Assembly: GCF_035917235.1 (NCBI RefSeq) | Contig: NZ_CP108423.1 | Span: 6,353,501-6,417,500 of the forward strand | Origin: Streptomyces sp. NBC_01294 | GTDB lineage: Bacteria; Actinomycetota; Actinomycetes; Streptomycetales; Streptomycetaceae | Direction: 5' to 3' | Length of the DNA: 64,000 bases | Part shown: piece by piece, positions 43,308 through 51,116 of the stretch | Layout: the number at the start of each line of letters is the position of its first letter | Position numbering within the stretch: position 1 is the first letter of the stretch | Made by a program: the position numbers and the translations under genes | The notes under the pieces: generated by a model | The model's database searches: none | Told to the model about the DNA's origin: nothing | Seen by the model: only the letters and a program-made list of their open reading frames with translations

Positions 43308-44504
43308 CTACGCGATCACACCGTCCCGGCGCAGTTCCGAGATCTGCGCGCCCGCCATCCCCAGGGCGCGCAGCAGGGCCTCGGTGTGTTCGCCCAGCGC
43401 GGGCACCGCACCCATGTGCGGTGCCGCGCCGCCCGGCAGCCCGATCGGGGGCAGCAGGGCCCGCAGCGGACCGACCGGTGATCCCACCTCCCGCCAGCGG
43501 TCCCGGGCCGCCAGCTGCGGATGCCCGGCCAGTTGTGCCACCGAGTTCAGCCGCGCGCACGCGATGCCCGCCGCCTCCAGCCGTACGATCGCCTCGTCCG
43601 CGCCCAGCCCGCCCAGCGCCTGCGCCACCACCGCGTCGGTCTTCTCCCGGTTCCCCGTCCGGGCCGTGTTCGTCGCGTACGCCGGATCGTCCGCCAACTC
43701 GGGCCGCTCCAGCACCTGTTCCGCCAACCGCCGCCACTCGCGGTCGTTCTGCACCGACAGCAGCACCCGGTCCCCGTCGGCCGTCGGATACGCGTCGTAG
43801 GGCGCGATCACCGCGTGCGCGAGGCCGGTGCGCACGGGCTGCTCCCCGCCGTGCATCGTGTGGTGCAGCGGATGCCCCATCCACTCGGCGAGCGCATCCA
43901 GCATCGACACCTCCACCCTGCCCCCGCGCCCTGTGACCCCGCGGCGCAGCAGCGCGGCCAGCACACCCGAGAAGGCGTACATGGCCGCGGCGATGTCCGC
44001 CGCCGGAATCCCCGCCTTGACGGGCTGTTCCGGAGTGCCCGTGACCGACACCAGCCCCGCCTCGCACTGCACGAGCATGTCGTAGGCGCGCTTGTGGGCG
44101 TACGGGCCCTCGGCGCCGTAGCCCGAGACGTCCACGGCGACCAGCCGCGGGTAACGCGCGCACAGGGCGGCCGAGTCGAGTCCGAGCCGGGCGGCCGCCC
44201 CCTGGGCCAGGTTCTGCACGAAGACGTCGGCGTCGGCGAGCAGCCCGTGCAGGACCTCCCGGCCGCGCGGGTCCTTCAGGTCGAGCGCGATCGACTCCTT
44301 GCCCCGGTTGGCCCAGACGAAGTGCGAGGCGAGGCCGTGCGCGGCGGTGTCGTAGGAGCGCGCGAAGTCGCCGCCGTCGGGGCGCTCGACCTTGATCACC
44401 CTGGCGCCGAGGTCGGCCAGCTGGCGGGTGGCGAAGGGGGCCGAGACGGCCTGTTCGACGGCGACGACGGTGACGCCGTCGAGGGGGAGCGGTTCGGTAG
44501 CCAT
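43308..44504 (-). CDS. CaiB/BaiF-family CoA-transferase
   Basis: A 398-residue class III CoA-transferase that moves CoA between acyl groups through an Asp-linked anhydride. The start MATEPLPLDGVTVVAVEQAV, RVIKVERPDGGDFAR, and RGKESIALDLKDPRG are typical. The catalytic Asp is in AYDMLVQCEAG, with GPYAHKRA before it, and the C-terminal IVRLEAAGIACARLNS follows. The natural acid is unknown (formate, oxalate, carnitine and mesaconate are used by relatives). No acyl-CoA enzyme is adjacent. The start is ATG 44504. Confidence 0.9.
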   Translation of the reverse strand: MATEPLPLDGVTVVAVEQAVSAPFATRQLADLGARVIKVERPDGGDFARSYDTAAHGLASHFVWANRGKESIALDLKDPRGREVLHGLLADADVFVQNLAQGAAARLGLDSAALCARYPRLVAVDVSGYGAEGPYAHKRAYDMLVQCEAGLVSVTGTPEQPVKAGIPAADIAAAMYAFSGVLAALLRRGVTGRGGRVEVSMLDALAEWMGHPLHHTMHGGEQPVRTGLAHAVIAPYDAYPTADGDRVLLSVQNDREWRRLAEQVLERPELADDPAYATNTARTGNREKTDAVVAQALGGLGADEAIVRLEAAGIACARLNSVAQLAGHPQLAARDRWREVGSPVGPLRALLPPIGLPGGAAPHMGAVPALGEHTEALLRALGMAGAQISELRRDGVIA

Positions 44505-44594
44505 GGGCCCTGCCTACCGGGTCGGACGGGGAACTGTCACCAGGCGGGGTCGTGACATGCGTCATCCGTGCGCCGGCCGCGTCCGGTTCGGGCG

Positions 44595-45383
44595 TCAGCC
44601 CTGCCCGCGCGCGAACCTGCGCGTGGCCAGCGGCACGAACACCGCCAGGAGCAGCCCCGACCACAGCAGCGCCCCGGCCACGGGATGCGCGGCGGGCCAG
44701 GCCGCGCCCGCCCCGGCCTCGGCCCCGGCGTTCCCGCACAGCTGGCGAACGGCGGTGGCGACGGCGCTGATCGGGTTCCACTCGGCGACCGCGCGCAGCC
44801 ACCCGGGCAGTCCGGCGGTCGGCAGGTACGCGCTGGACAGCATCGGCAGGACGAAGGTCGCGCTGCCCAGCTGGCCCGCCGCCTCCTCGCTCCGGCTCAA
44901 CAGGCCCAGGTACGTGCCCGCCCACGCGGTGGCGAAGCGGAACAGCAGCAGCACGCCCAGGGCCCCCAACGCGCCGGGGAGGCCGTTCTCGATCCGCCAG
45001 CCCATCGCCAGCCCCACCAGCATCAGCGGCACCATCGACACGCCGGTGGTGAGCAGGTCGGCCGCCGTCTGCCCGAGCGGCACGGCGGTGCGGCTCATCG
45101 GCAGGGTCCGGAACCGGTCCGTCACCCCGCGGTGGGCGTCCTGCGCCGCCGTGAACATGCCGGTCATCAGGCCGTTCGCGGCGGTGGCGGCGAGCAGCCC
45201 CGGGACCAGGAACTCCCGGTACTCCGCGCCCGGCATGGCGAGGGCGCTGCCGAAGACGTAGCCGAAGAAGAGCAGCATGGTGATCGGCATGGTCTGGGTC
45301 AGGATCAGGAGCGCCGGGGCGTGCCGGGCCTTCTGGAGCTGGCGGGTCAGGACGGCTCCGCCGTCGGACAGCAGGGTGCTCAT
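44595..45383 (-). CDS. ABC-2 transporter permease, DrrB-like
   Basis: A 262-residue inner-membrane permease with six helices: about 27-45 (ILTQTMPITMLLFFGYVFG), 57-80, 100-130, 135-160, 170-190 and 235-255. The daunorubicin-type motif PGLLAATAANGLMTGMF is present, as is RTLPMSRTAVPLG in the loop, and EWNPISAVATAVRQLCG before the last helix. ATG 45383 overlaps the stop of the ATPase gene (ATGA), so the pair is coupled. It forms the export channel for a hydrophobic drug or metabolite. Confidence 0.9.
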   Translation of the reverse strand: MSTLLSDGGAVLTRQLQKARHAPALLILTQTMPITMLLFFGYVFGSALAMPGAEYREFLVPGLLAATAANGLMTGMFTAAQDAHRGVTDRFRTLPMSRTAVPLGQTAADLLTTGVSMVPLMLVGLAMGWRIENGLPGALGALGVLLLFRFATAWAGTYLGLLSRSEEAAGQLGSATFVLPMLSSAYLPTAGLPGWLRAVAEWNPISAVATAVRQLCGNAGAEAGAGAAWPAAHPVAGALLWSGLLLAVFVPLATRRFARGQG

Positions 45384-46411
45384 GCGGCGTACTCCTGGCC
45401 GGCGGGACGGGTCTGGGGGCGGTCCTGGGGGCGGTCCTGGGGCTCGGGTCGGGCACCGGGCTGGGGGCGGGCCCGGGTGAGGCGCAGGAACACCTCGTCG
45501 AGGGTGGGCGGGCGCAGGCTCGCGTCCGTGACCGGCACGCCGGCCGTGTCGAGTTCCCGGATGATCCGGGGCAGGGTCAGCCCGGTGTCGAGGACGGTCA
45601 CGCCGACGGTCAGCCGCTCCTCGTCGAGCACGGGCCGGCCGCCGGTGAGCTGGTCGAGCACGGCGGCGGCCCCCGCGAGCGCGTCGCGCGCGGTGACGGT
45701 CACCTCGGCGCGGGCGCCGATCCGGGCCTTGAGCCGGGCCGGGGTGCCGGTGGCGACGGCCCGGCCGCGGTCGACGACCACGATGTCGTCGGCGAGCCGG
45801 TCGGCCTCCTCCAGGTACTGGCTGGTGAGCAGCACGGTGGTGCCCTCGGCTCCCTTGTCGACGAGTTCCCGTACCGCGGTCCAGATGTGCTCCCGGGCCG
45901 CCGGATCGAGGCCGGTCGTCGGTTCGTCGAGGAAGAGCACGCGGGGGCGGGTGATCAGACCGGCGGCCAGGTCCAGGCGCCGCCTCATGCCGCCGGACCA
46001 GGTGGAGGCCACCCGGTCGGCGGCCTCGCCGAGCCCGAAGCGCTCCAGCAGCTCGTCGGCCCGGGCCCGGCTCGCGGAACCGCGCAGTCCGGTGAGCCGG
46101 GCGAAGAGCCGGAGGTTCTCACGGCCGGTCAGGTCCCCGTCGACGGAGGCGTACTGGCCGGTGACGCCGATGGCGCGGCGGACGGCGGCGGGGTCCCGCG
46201 TGACGTCGTGGCCGGCGATGAGGGCGCGGCCGCCGGAGGGCGGGGTCAGGGTGGCGAGGATCCGGACGGCGGTGGTCTTGCCCGCGCCGTTGGGGCCGAG
46301 GAGACCGCAGACGGTGCCCTCGGGGACGGCGAGGTCGAGGCCGCGCAGGGCGTGGACCTCCCCGTAGTTCTTCTCCAGACCTTCACTAAGTACAGCGTAC
46401 GTAGTCGTCAT
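45380..46411 (-). CDS. ABC transporter ATP-binding protein, DrrA-like
   Basis: A 343-residue ATPase. Walker A is GPNGAGKTT (about 44-52), the signature TWSGGMRRRLDLA, Walker B VLFLDEPTTGLDP, and the H-loop LLTSQYLEEADRLADD. The DrrA-type C-terminus has TLDEVFLRLT and then a Pro/Arg/Gln repeat tail (QPGARPEPQDRPQDRPQTRP). The start is ATG 46411, with GTG 46420 possible. With the coupled permease it exports an unknown compound. A divergent TetR and a perfect palindrome lie just upstream, so expression is probably repressed until the drug appears. Confidence 0.9.
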   Translation of the reverse strand: MTTTYAVLSEGLEKNYGEVHALRGLDLAVPEGTVCGLLGPNGAGKTTAVRILATLTPPSGGRALIAGHDVTRDPAAVRRAIGVTGQYASVDGDLTGRENLRLFARLTGLRGSASRARADELLERFGLGEAADRVASTWSGGMRRRLDLAAGLITRPRVLFLDEPTTGLDPAAREHIWTAVRELVDKGAEGTTVLLTSQYLEEADRLADDIVVVDRGRAVATGTPARLKARIGARAEVTVTARDALAGAAAVLDQLTGGRPVLDEERLTVGVTVLDTGLTLPRIIRELDTAGVPVTDASLRPPTLDEVFLRLTRARPQPGARPEPQDRPQDRPQTRPAGQEYAA

Positions 46412-46430
46412 GTGCGCCACCGTACCTCAC

Positions 46431-46447
46431 TACGTACGTCGTACGTA
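46431..46447. promoter_or_regulatory. Perfect palindrome TACGTACG-T-CGTACGTA
   Basis: A perfect 17-bp palindrome between the divergent TetR (46485) and DrrA-like (46411) genes. A half-copy CGTACGTA lies at 46396-46403 inside the transporter gene's first codons. Position and symmetry make it the likely operator of the adjacent TetR protein. Confidence 0.7.
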
Positions 46448-46484
46448 ACTAAGATGGTGGTGAGACGACGAGGTGATCTGAGCG

Positions 46485-47210
46485 ATGACAGCCGGCGGGC
46501 GACCCGCTGAACCCGAAGTGATCTGGTCCCGCCCCCCGCGGACCGGCCGCGGCCCCAGGCCCGCGCACAGCCGCGAGTCGATCGCGTCCGAGGCGGTGCG
46601 GATCGCCGACGCGGAGGGGATCGAGGCCGTGTCCATGCGGCGGGTGGCGGCCGGGATCGGCGCGGGGACCATGTCCCTCTACAACTACGTGCCGCGCAAG
46701 GAGGACTTGTACGAGCTGATGGTCGACGCCGTCAGCGCCGAGTACGAGTTCACCGCGCCGACCGGCGACTGGCGGGCCGACCTGCTGGCGCTGGCCCGCC
46801 AGACGCGGGCGCTGATGCACCGCCACCCGTGGCTGCCGCGCCTGCTGACGCCCGTCTACGGCTTCAGCCCGAACGCCCTGCGCTACCTGGAGCACAGCCT
46901 GGACTGCCTGGCCCCGCTGGACGCGCCGGACGACGAGAAACTGGAGCTCGTCGCCGCGGTCAACGGCACCGTCGCGACCTATGTGGCGGGCGAACTCGCG
47001 CTGGCCGAGCGGGCCCGGTCGCTGCCCTGGGGCGAGGAGGAGGAGCAGCGCGTACGGTCGGCCTGGCTCGGCTCCCGCCTGGCCACCGGGCAGTACCCGC
47101 GGCTGGCGGCGGCCCTCACCGGCGGCGGCCCGGTCCCGGGCGCGGGGCTGGACATGGCCGCGGTCTTCGACCGCTCGGTGTCGCGGCTGCTGGGGGCGTG
47201 GGGCGCGTAG
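46485..47210 (+). CDS. TetR-family regulator of the DrrAB-like transporter
   Basis: A 241-residue TetR protein with an N-terminal extension of about 30 residues (GGRPAEPEVIWSRPPRTGRG). The helix-turn-helix follows (VSMRRVAAGIGAGTMSLYNYVPRKEDLY, about 49-76). The C-terminal domain has RHPWLPRLLTPVYGFSPNAL, as in the TetR_C_11 subgroup that binds drugs. It diverges from the ABC genes across a 73-bp gap with a perfect palindrome. The start is ATG 46485. It probably represses itself and the transporter. Confidence 0.88.
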   Translation: MTAGGRPAEPEVIWSRPPRTGRGPRPAHSRESIASEAVRIADAEGIEAVSMRRVAAGIGAGTMSLYNYVPRKEDLYELMVDAVSAEYEFTAPTGDWRADLLALARQTRALMHRHPWLPRLLTPVYGFSPNALRYLEHSLDCLAPLDAPDDEKLELVAAVNGTVATYVAGELALAERARSLPWGEEEEQRVRSAWLGSRLATGQYPRLAAALTGGGPVPGAGLDMAAVFDRSVSRLLGAWGA

Positions 47211-47351
47211 GGCGGTTCGAACGCTGCGGGCGGCCGCCGGGGAGCCGCTCAGGGGCTGCCCCGAGGTCGGTCGGAGGGTGCCGGGAGGTCGCGAGCAAAG
47301 GCTGCCCGGATGCCGGATAGCAGATAGCAGATAGCGGAGCCCGGAGCCCGC

Positions 47352-48509
47352 TCAGAGGAGTGCGAACTGCCCGCCCGGGCCCTCCTCCTGGTGGTCCAGC
47401 ACCGAGGCCGGGCGCCGGGTCCAGGCCGGGGCCGGCAGCACCCCCGCCGCGCGCAGCTTCCCGGCCGACAGGCCCGGCCCGGCCTCGAACGCGGCCCGCT
47501 CCGGGGCCAGATCGGCCAGCAGCGCCAGCGTGGTCACCAGGGCGAGCAGCTCCGAGGTCCAGCTCTGCGGCCACTGGGCGGGCCCCAGTGCCTCCAGCCC
47601 CTCGGCGTCCGGGCCGCGGTGCGCGGTGCGCGCGGCGAACCAGGCCTCCAGCACCCGCGCGCCCTGCGCCTCGTACCCCCAGGCCCCGGCCGGTACGGGG
47701 GACACGGTTCCGCTGCCGAGGCTCAGCGTCTCGCTCTCGGCGTCGTACGCGAGCGCCTGCGGCCACGCCCCGACCGCCGAGCGGACGTACGGGCGGCGCC
47801 CGCCGGGCAGCCGGGGCGGCTCGCCTCCGCGGCCTCCGCGCAGCTGGACGGTGAGCAGGCGGTGCCCGAGCTCCAGACCGGCCCGCCAGTGCGCGGGGTC
47901 GGCGGCGAGCGGGACCTCGTACCCCCGCGGCCCCGGGCGGCCCGCCGCGAGGATCCAGCACAGGACGTCCTCGGGGGTGACCCAGCCGCCGTGCCGCTCG
48001 CCCAGCAGCGGCAGCAGGCCGGGGGCGAGGTTCGGCTCGGCGCCGCCGGGGCGCCGGTGCAGGGGGCGGATCCGCCCGAGCCGGCCGGCCGGGAGGTGCG
48101 CGGTGACCAGCGGCTCCGGGGTCTCGACGAGGAACAGCTGGTGCTCGTCCCGGACCCGCCAGAGCTCCGGGCGGGCCGCGTCGATGAGCCGCTGGTCGGG
48201 CAGGAGCCACTGCTCGTCGAAGGGCTCGCGGAGCACCCGTACCGGGTCGGGGCAGGGGCCGGGGGCGTCGGCGAAACGGGTCGTGGCCGCCGAGCGCTGT
48301 CCGGGCAGCGCGGCCGCCCCTGTCGTCGGCGTGCGGCGGCGGCTCGGGCGAAACAGCCGCTCCCGCTCGGCCCCTTCGGAGCCGGTCAGGGCGGCCCAGC
48401 GGGCGCGCAGGGCCGCCGGGTCGGGTGCGGCCACCCAGTCCCGGCCCAGGCGCAGGCCGCCCACGGCCCAGGGCATCAGATCGTCCAGCAGCGGTACGTC
48501 TTCGCTCAC
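47352..48509 (-). CDS. Orphan protein resembling the type ISP restriction/modification C-terminal region
   Basis: A 385-residue protein. The start (VPLLDDLMPWAVGGLRLGRDWV), FRPSRRRTPTTGAAALPGQ, and FDEQWLLPDQRLIDAARPELWRV are what I recall from actinobacterial proteins annotated as type ISP restriction/modification enzymes. No methyltransferase motif (FxGxG, NPPY) or nuclease motif was seen, so only a target-recognition-like or coupler part is present. It may have taken a non-restriction role. The start is GTG 48509. No partner restriction gene lies nearby. The family call is by resemblance only. Confidence 0.55.
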   Translation of the reverse strand: MSEDVPLLDDLMPWAVGGLRLGRDWVAAPDPAALRARWAALTGSEGAERERLFRPSRRRTPTTGAAALPGQRSAATTRFADAPGPCPDPVRVLREPFDEQWLLPDQRLIDAARPELWRVRDEHQLFLVETPEPLVTAHLPAGRLGRIRPLHRRPGGAEPNLAPGLLPLLGERHGGWVTPEDVLCWILAAGRPGPRGYEVPLAADPAHWRAGLELGHRLLTVQLRGGRGGEPPRLPGGRRPYVRSAVGAWPQALAYDAESETLSLGSGTVSPVPAGAWGYEAQGARVLEAWFAARTAHRGPDAEGLEALGPAQWPQSWTSELLALVTTLALLADLAPERAAFEAGPGLSAGKLRAAGVLPAPAWTRRPASVLDHQEEGPGGQFALL

Positions 48510-48612
48510 GCCGCCGATGGTAGCGACGGGATCCGATGGCCGGGCTGCGTCCAGGCCGAAGAGCTACGCTCCTTATATACCCATACGTACAGGATCGACC
48601 GAGGAGACGGTC

Positions 48613-48777
48613 ATGAGCCAGTACGACGAATACTCGACACCGTCGCAGGCGGAGGGCGAGCGCCTCGACGAGGACATGGACGACAAGCAGCGCAAGGAGC
48701 GCCACCCCCAGACGATGCGGACCACGCCTTCCCAGGCGGAGGGCGAGCGCACCACGGAGGACGACGAGCGGAAGTGA
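48613..48777 (+). CDS. 54-residue acidic protein with duplicated TPSQAEGER motif
   Basis: A tiny gene with GAGGAG upstream of ATG 48613 and the AT-rich CCTTATATACCC 35 bp before it, a likely -10 region. The product is hydrophilic and disordered: MSQYDEYSTPSQAEGERLDE, then a DMDDKQRKERHPQ spacer, then TTPSQAEGERTTEDDERK. TPSQAEGER occurs exactly twice. I recall similar short proteins in other Streptomyces, but their role is unknown. It may bind or be modified by a partner through the repeated motif. Confidence 0.6.
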   Translation: MSQYDEYSTPSQAEGERLDEDMDDKQRKERHPQTMRTTPSQAEGERTTEDDERK

Positions 48778-48790
48778 CGCCGGCCGCCGG

Positions 48791-49540
48791 TCAGTGCGCG
48801 TCGACGGTCACCGTGAAGGAGAACCGGTCGCCGCGGTAGCGGATGCGCGCTACGTCCACCACCCGGCCGTCCTCGTCGTACGTGACGCCCGTGTAGTGCA
48901 GGATCGGGCTGAGCAGCGGGACCTGGAGCAGCTCGGCCGTCTCCGGGTCGGCGAGCCGCGCCTCGACCGTGTCCGTGATCCGGCTGATGCGCACGCCCAC
49001 GACGTCCCGCAGCACCTTCGTCATCGGCCAGCGTTCGAGATCGGCGAGGTCCACCGCCCCGGCGAACTCCGGGAGGACCGCGTTCTCCACCCAGTTGGTC
49101 GGCTCGCCGCTCTCGCGGTCGTGGCGCAGCCGGCGGTACGTGACCACCTCCGGCGTGTCCGGGAAGTGCTCCAGCAGCTCCCCGGACACGGCGGTCCGCC
49201 CGTGGCCCAGGATCGTCGTGCGGTCGCCCGACTGCTGGGCCACGATCGCGTCGACCGAGCCCAGCAGCCGGACCGGGGCGCTGCGCAGCGCGCCCGGCTC
49301 GATGAACGTGCCGCGCCGCCGGTGCCGGCTGATCAGGCCCTCGCCCTCCAGCTCCTTGAGCGCCTGCCGCATGGTCAGCACGCTCACCCCGTAGTGCTCG
49401 GCGAGCTGCTCCTCGGTGGGCAGGCGCAGCGAGGCGTCCGGGGTGCGCCCCAGTATCGAGGCGCGCAGTGACTGCGACACCTGATACCAGAGCGGCAGCT
49501 TCCGGTTCAGGACCAGCGAGTCGGGGGCGAAGGCGGTCAC
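48791..49540 (-). CDS. GntR/HutC-family regulator next to hmgA
   Basis: A 249-residue GntR regulator with an N-terminal wHTH (PLWYQVSQSLRASILG, RLPTEEQLAEHYGVSVLTMR, QALKELEGEGLISRHRRRGT) and a C-terminal UTRA ligand domain (VTYRRLRHDRESGEPTNWVE, RISRITDTVEARLADPETAE). It sits 63 bp downstream of hmgA on the same strand. A perfect inverted repeat before hmgA is its likely target, so it may regulate tyrosine/homogentisate breakdown in response to an aromatic acid. The start is GTG 49540. Confidence 0.87.
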   Translation of the reverse strand: MTAFAPDSLVLNRKLPLWYQVSQSLRASILGRTPDASLRLPTEEQLAEHYGVSVLTMRQALKELEGEGLISRHRRRGTFIEPGALRSAPVRLLGSVDAIVAQQSGDRTTILGHGRTAVSGELLEHFPDTPEVVTYRRLRHDRESGEPTNWVENAVLPEFAGAVDLADLERWPMTKVLRDVVGVRISRITDTVEARLADPETAELLQVPLLSPILHYTGVTYDEDGRVVDVARIRYRGDRFSFTVTVDAH

Positions 49541-49603
49541 GGGTGGATCTCCGAACGGCTGGACAGAGGTGACGTGCGGCGCATGAAGGGTATGCAGTGC
49601 AGG

Positions 49604-50932
49604 TCAGGCACGGAAGTGGCGCTGCAGACCCTGCCACACGTCGTCGTAGCCCCGCTGGAGGTGATCCGCGCCGGCCGCCTGGGCGGTGGCGGTGATCGGC
49701 CAGCGGGTCTCGAACATGAAGGCCAGGCCATCGTCGATCTTCTGCGGCTTCAGCTCGGCGGCGCTCGCCCGGTCGAAGGTCTCGTGGTCGGGGCCGTGCG
49801 CGGACATCATGTTGTGGAGCGAGCCGCCGCCGGGGACGAAGCCCTCGGCCTTGGCGTCGTAGGCGCCCTCGATCAGGCCCATGTACTCGCTCATCACGTT
49901 GCGGTGGAAGTACGGCGGGCGGAAGGTGTCCTCGCCGACGAGCCAGCGCGGGGCGAAGACCACGAAGTCCACGCCCGCCAGCCCCGGGGTGTCGGAGGGC
50001 GAGGTCAGGACGGTGAAGATCGACGGGTCCGGGTGGTCGTAGCTGATCGAGCCCAGGACGTTGAAGCGGCGCAGGTCGTAGACGTACGGGACGTGGGTGC
50101 CGTGCCAGGCGACCACGTCGAGCGGGGAGTGGTCGTAGGTGGCCGACCAGAGGTTGCCGCAGAACTTGTTGACGACCTCGGTCGGGCGCTCGCTGTCCTC
50201 GTACGCGGCCACCGGGGCCTGGAAGTCCCGCGGGGCGGCGAGGCCGTTGGCGCCGATCGGGCCCAGGTCCGGCAGCTCGAAGGGCAGGCCGTAGTTCTCG
50301 CAGACGTAGCCGCGGGCGTCGGCGTCCAGCAGCTCGACGCGGAAGCGGACGCCGCGCGGGATCAGGGCCACGTCGCCCGGGCGGGCGGCGAGCAGGCCCA
50401 GCTCGGTGCGCAGGAGCAGTCCGCCGCGCTCGGGGACGATCAGCAGCTCGCCGTCGGAGTCGCTGAACACCCGGTCCGTCATGGACGCGTTGGCGGCGTA
50501 GAGGTGGACGGCCATGCCGGCGCGCTGGGTGGCGTCGCCGTTGCCGCCGAGGGTCCACAGGCCGGACAGGAAGTCGGTGCCGGGGGCCGGGTCGGGCAGC
50601 GGGTTCCAGCGGAGCCGGTTCGGGTCCGCCGGGGCCTCGGTGAAGGGCGCGGTGCGCAGGGCGCCGTTGTCGATCCGGGTGAAGGGCGGGTGCGCGGCCG
50701 AGGGGCGGATGCGGTAGAGCCAGGAGCGGCGGTTGCCGCTGCGGGGCTCGGTGAAGGCGCTGCCGCTGAGCTGCTCGGCGTACAGGCCGAGGGGTGCGCG
50801 CTGGGGCGAGTTCCGGCCGATCGGCAGTGCGCCGGGGACGGCCTGCGAGCTGTGTTCGTTGCCGAAGCCGGTGAGGTACTCCAGTGCCTCTGCCGTCTTC
50901 CTGGCCTGCTCGACGCCGACCTGCTCGCTCAT
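49604..50932 (-). CDS. hmgA: Homogentisate 1,2-dioxygenase
   Basis: A 442-residue Fe(II) dioxygenase that opens homogentisate to maleylacetoacetate in tyrosine and phenylalanine breakdown. The family N-terminus [19 protein letters not shown] is clear. The iron ligands are in [15 protein letters not shown] (His and Glu) and [14 protein letters not shown] (His). The length equals that of known bacterial and human enzymes. The start ATG 50932 has GGGAGC. A perfect inverted repeat begins 22 bp upstream of it. The partner fumarylacetoacetase and isomerase are not in the window. Confidence 0.95.
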   Translation of the reverse strand: MSEQVGVEQARKTAEALEYLTGFGNEHSSQAVPGALPIGRNSPQRAPLGLYAEQLSGSAFTEPRSGNRRSWLYRIRPSAAHPPFTRIDNGALRTAPFTEAPADPNRLRWNPLPDPAPGTDFLSGLWTLGGNGDATQRAGMAVHLYAANASMTDRVFSDSDGELLIVPERGGLLLRTELGLLAARPGDVALIPRGVRFRVELLDADARGYVCENYGLPFELPDLGPIGANGLAAPRDFQAPVAAYEDSERPTEVVNKFCGNLWSATYDHSPLDVVAWHGTHVPYVYDLRRFNVLGSISYDHPDPSIFTVLTSPSDTPGLAGVDFVVFAPRWLVGEDTFRPPYFHRNVMSEYMGLIEGAYDAKAEGFVPGGGSLHNMMSAHGPDHETFDRASAAELKPQKIDDGLAFMFETRWPITATAQAAGADHLQRGYDDVWQGLQRHFRA

Positions 50933-50954
50933 GTGCTGCTCCCGCTCCGTCGAA

Positions 50955-50982
50955 GGAATCCTATGGTTGACAGTAGGATTCC
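50955..50982. promoter_or_regulatory. Operator candidate before hmgA
   Basis: GGAATCCTA (50955-50963) and TAGGATTCC (50974-50982) are perfect 9-bp arms around TGGTTGACAG. They include TAGGAT on the minus strand (50958-50963), which resembles the Streptomyces -10 consensus, so bound repressor would cover the promoter. The adjacent GntR/HutC protein is the likely binder. Confidence 0.65.
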
Positions 50983-51116
50983 GCGGCCCGCACGTCAACG
51001 GGGCCGGGGGTACGCCTTCCGGTCCGCCGCGACCACCCGGCGGGGGGCGCGGATGCGGGACACGGATTCCTCCCGGGGGGATCCCAAAAGATGAACAATG
51101 CTCTACTCTCACGCGC

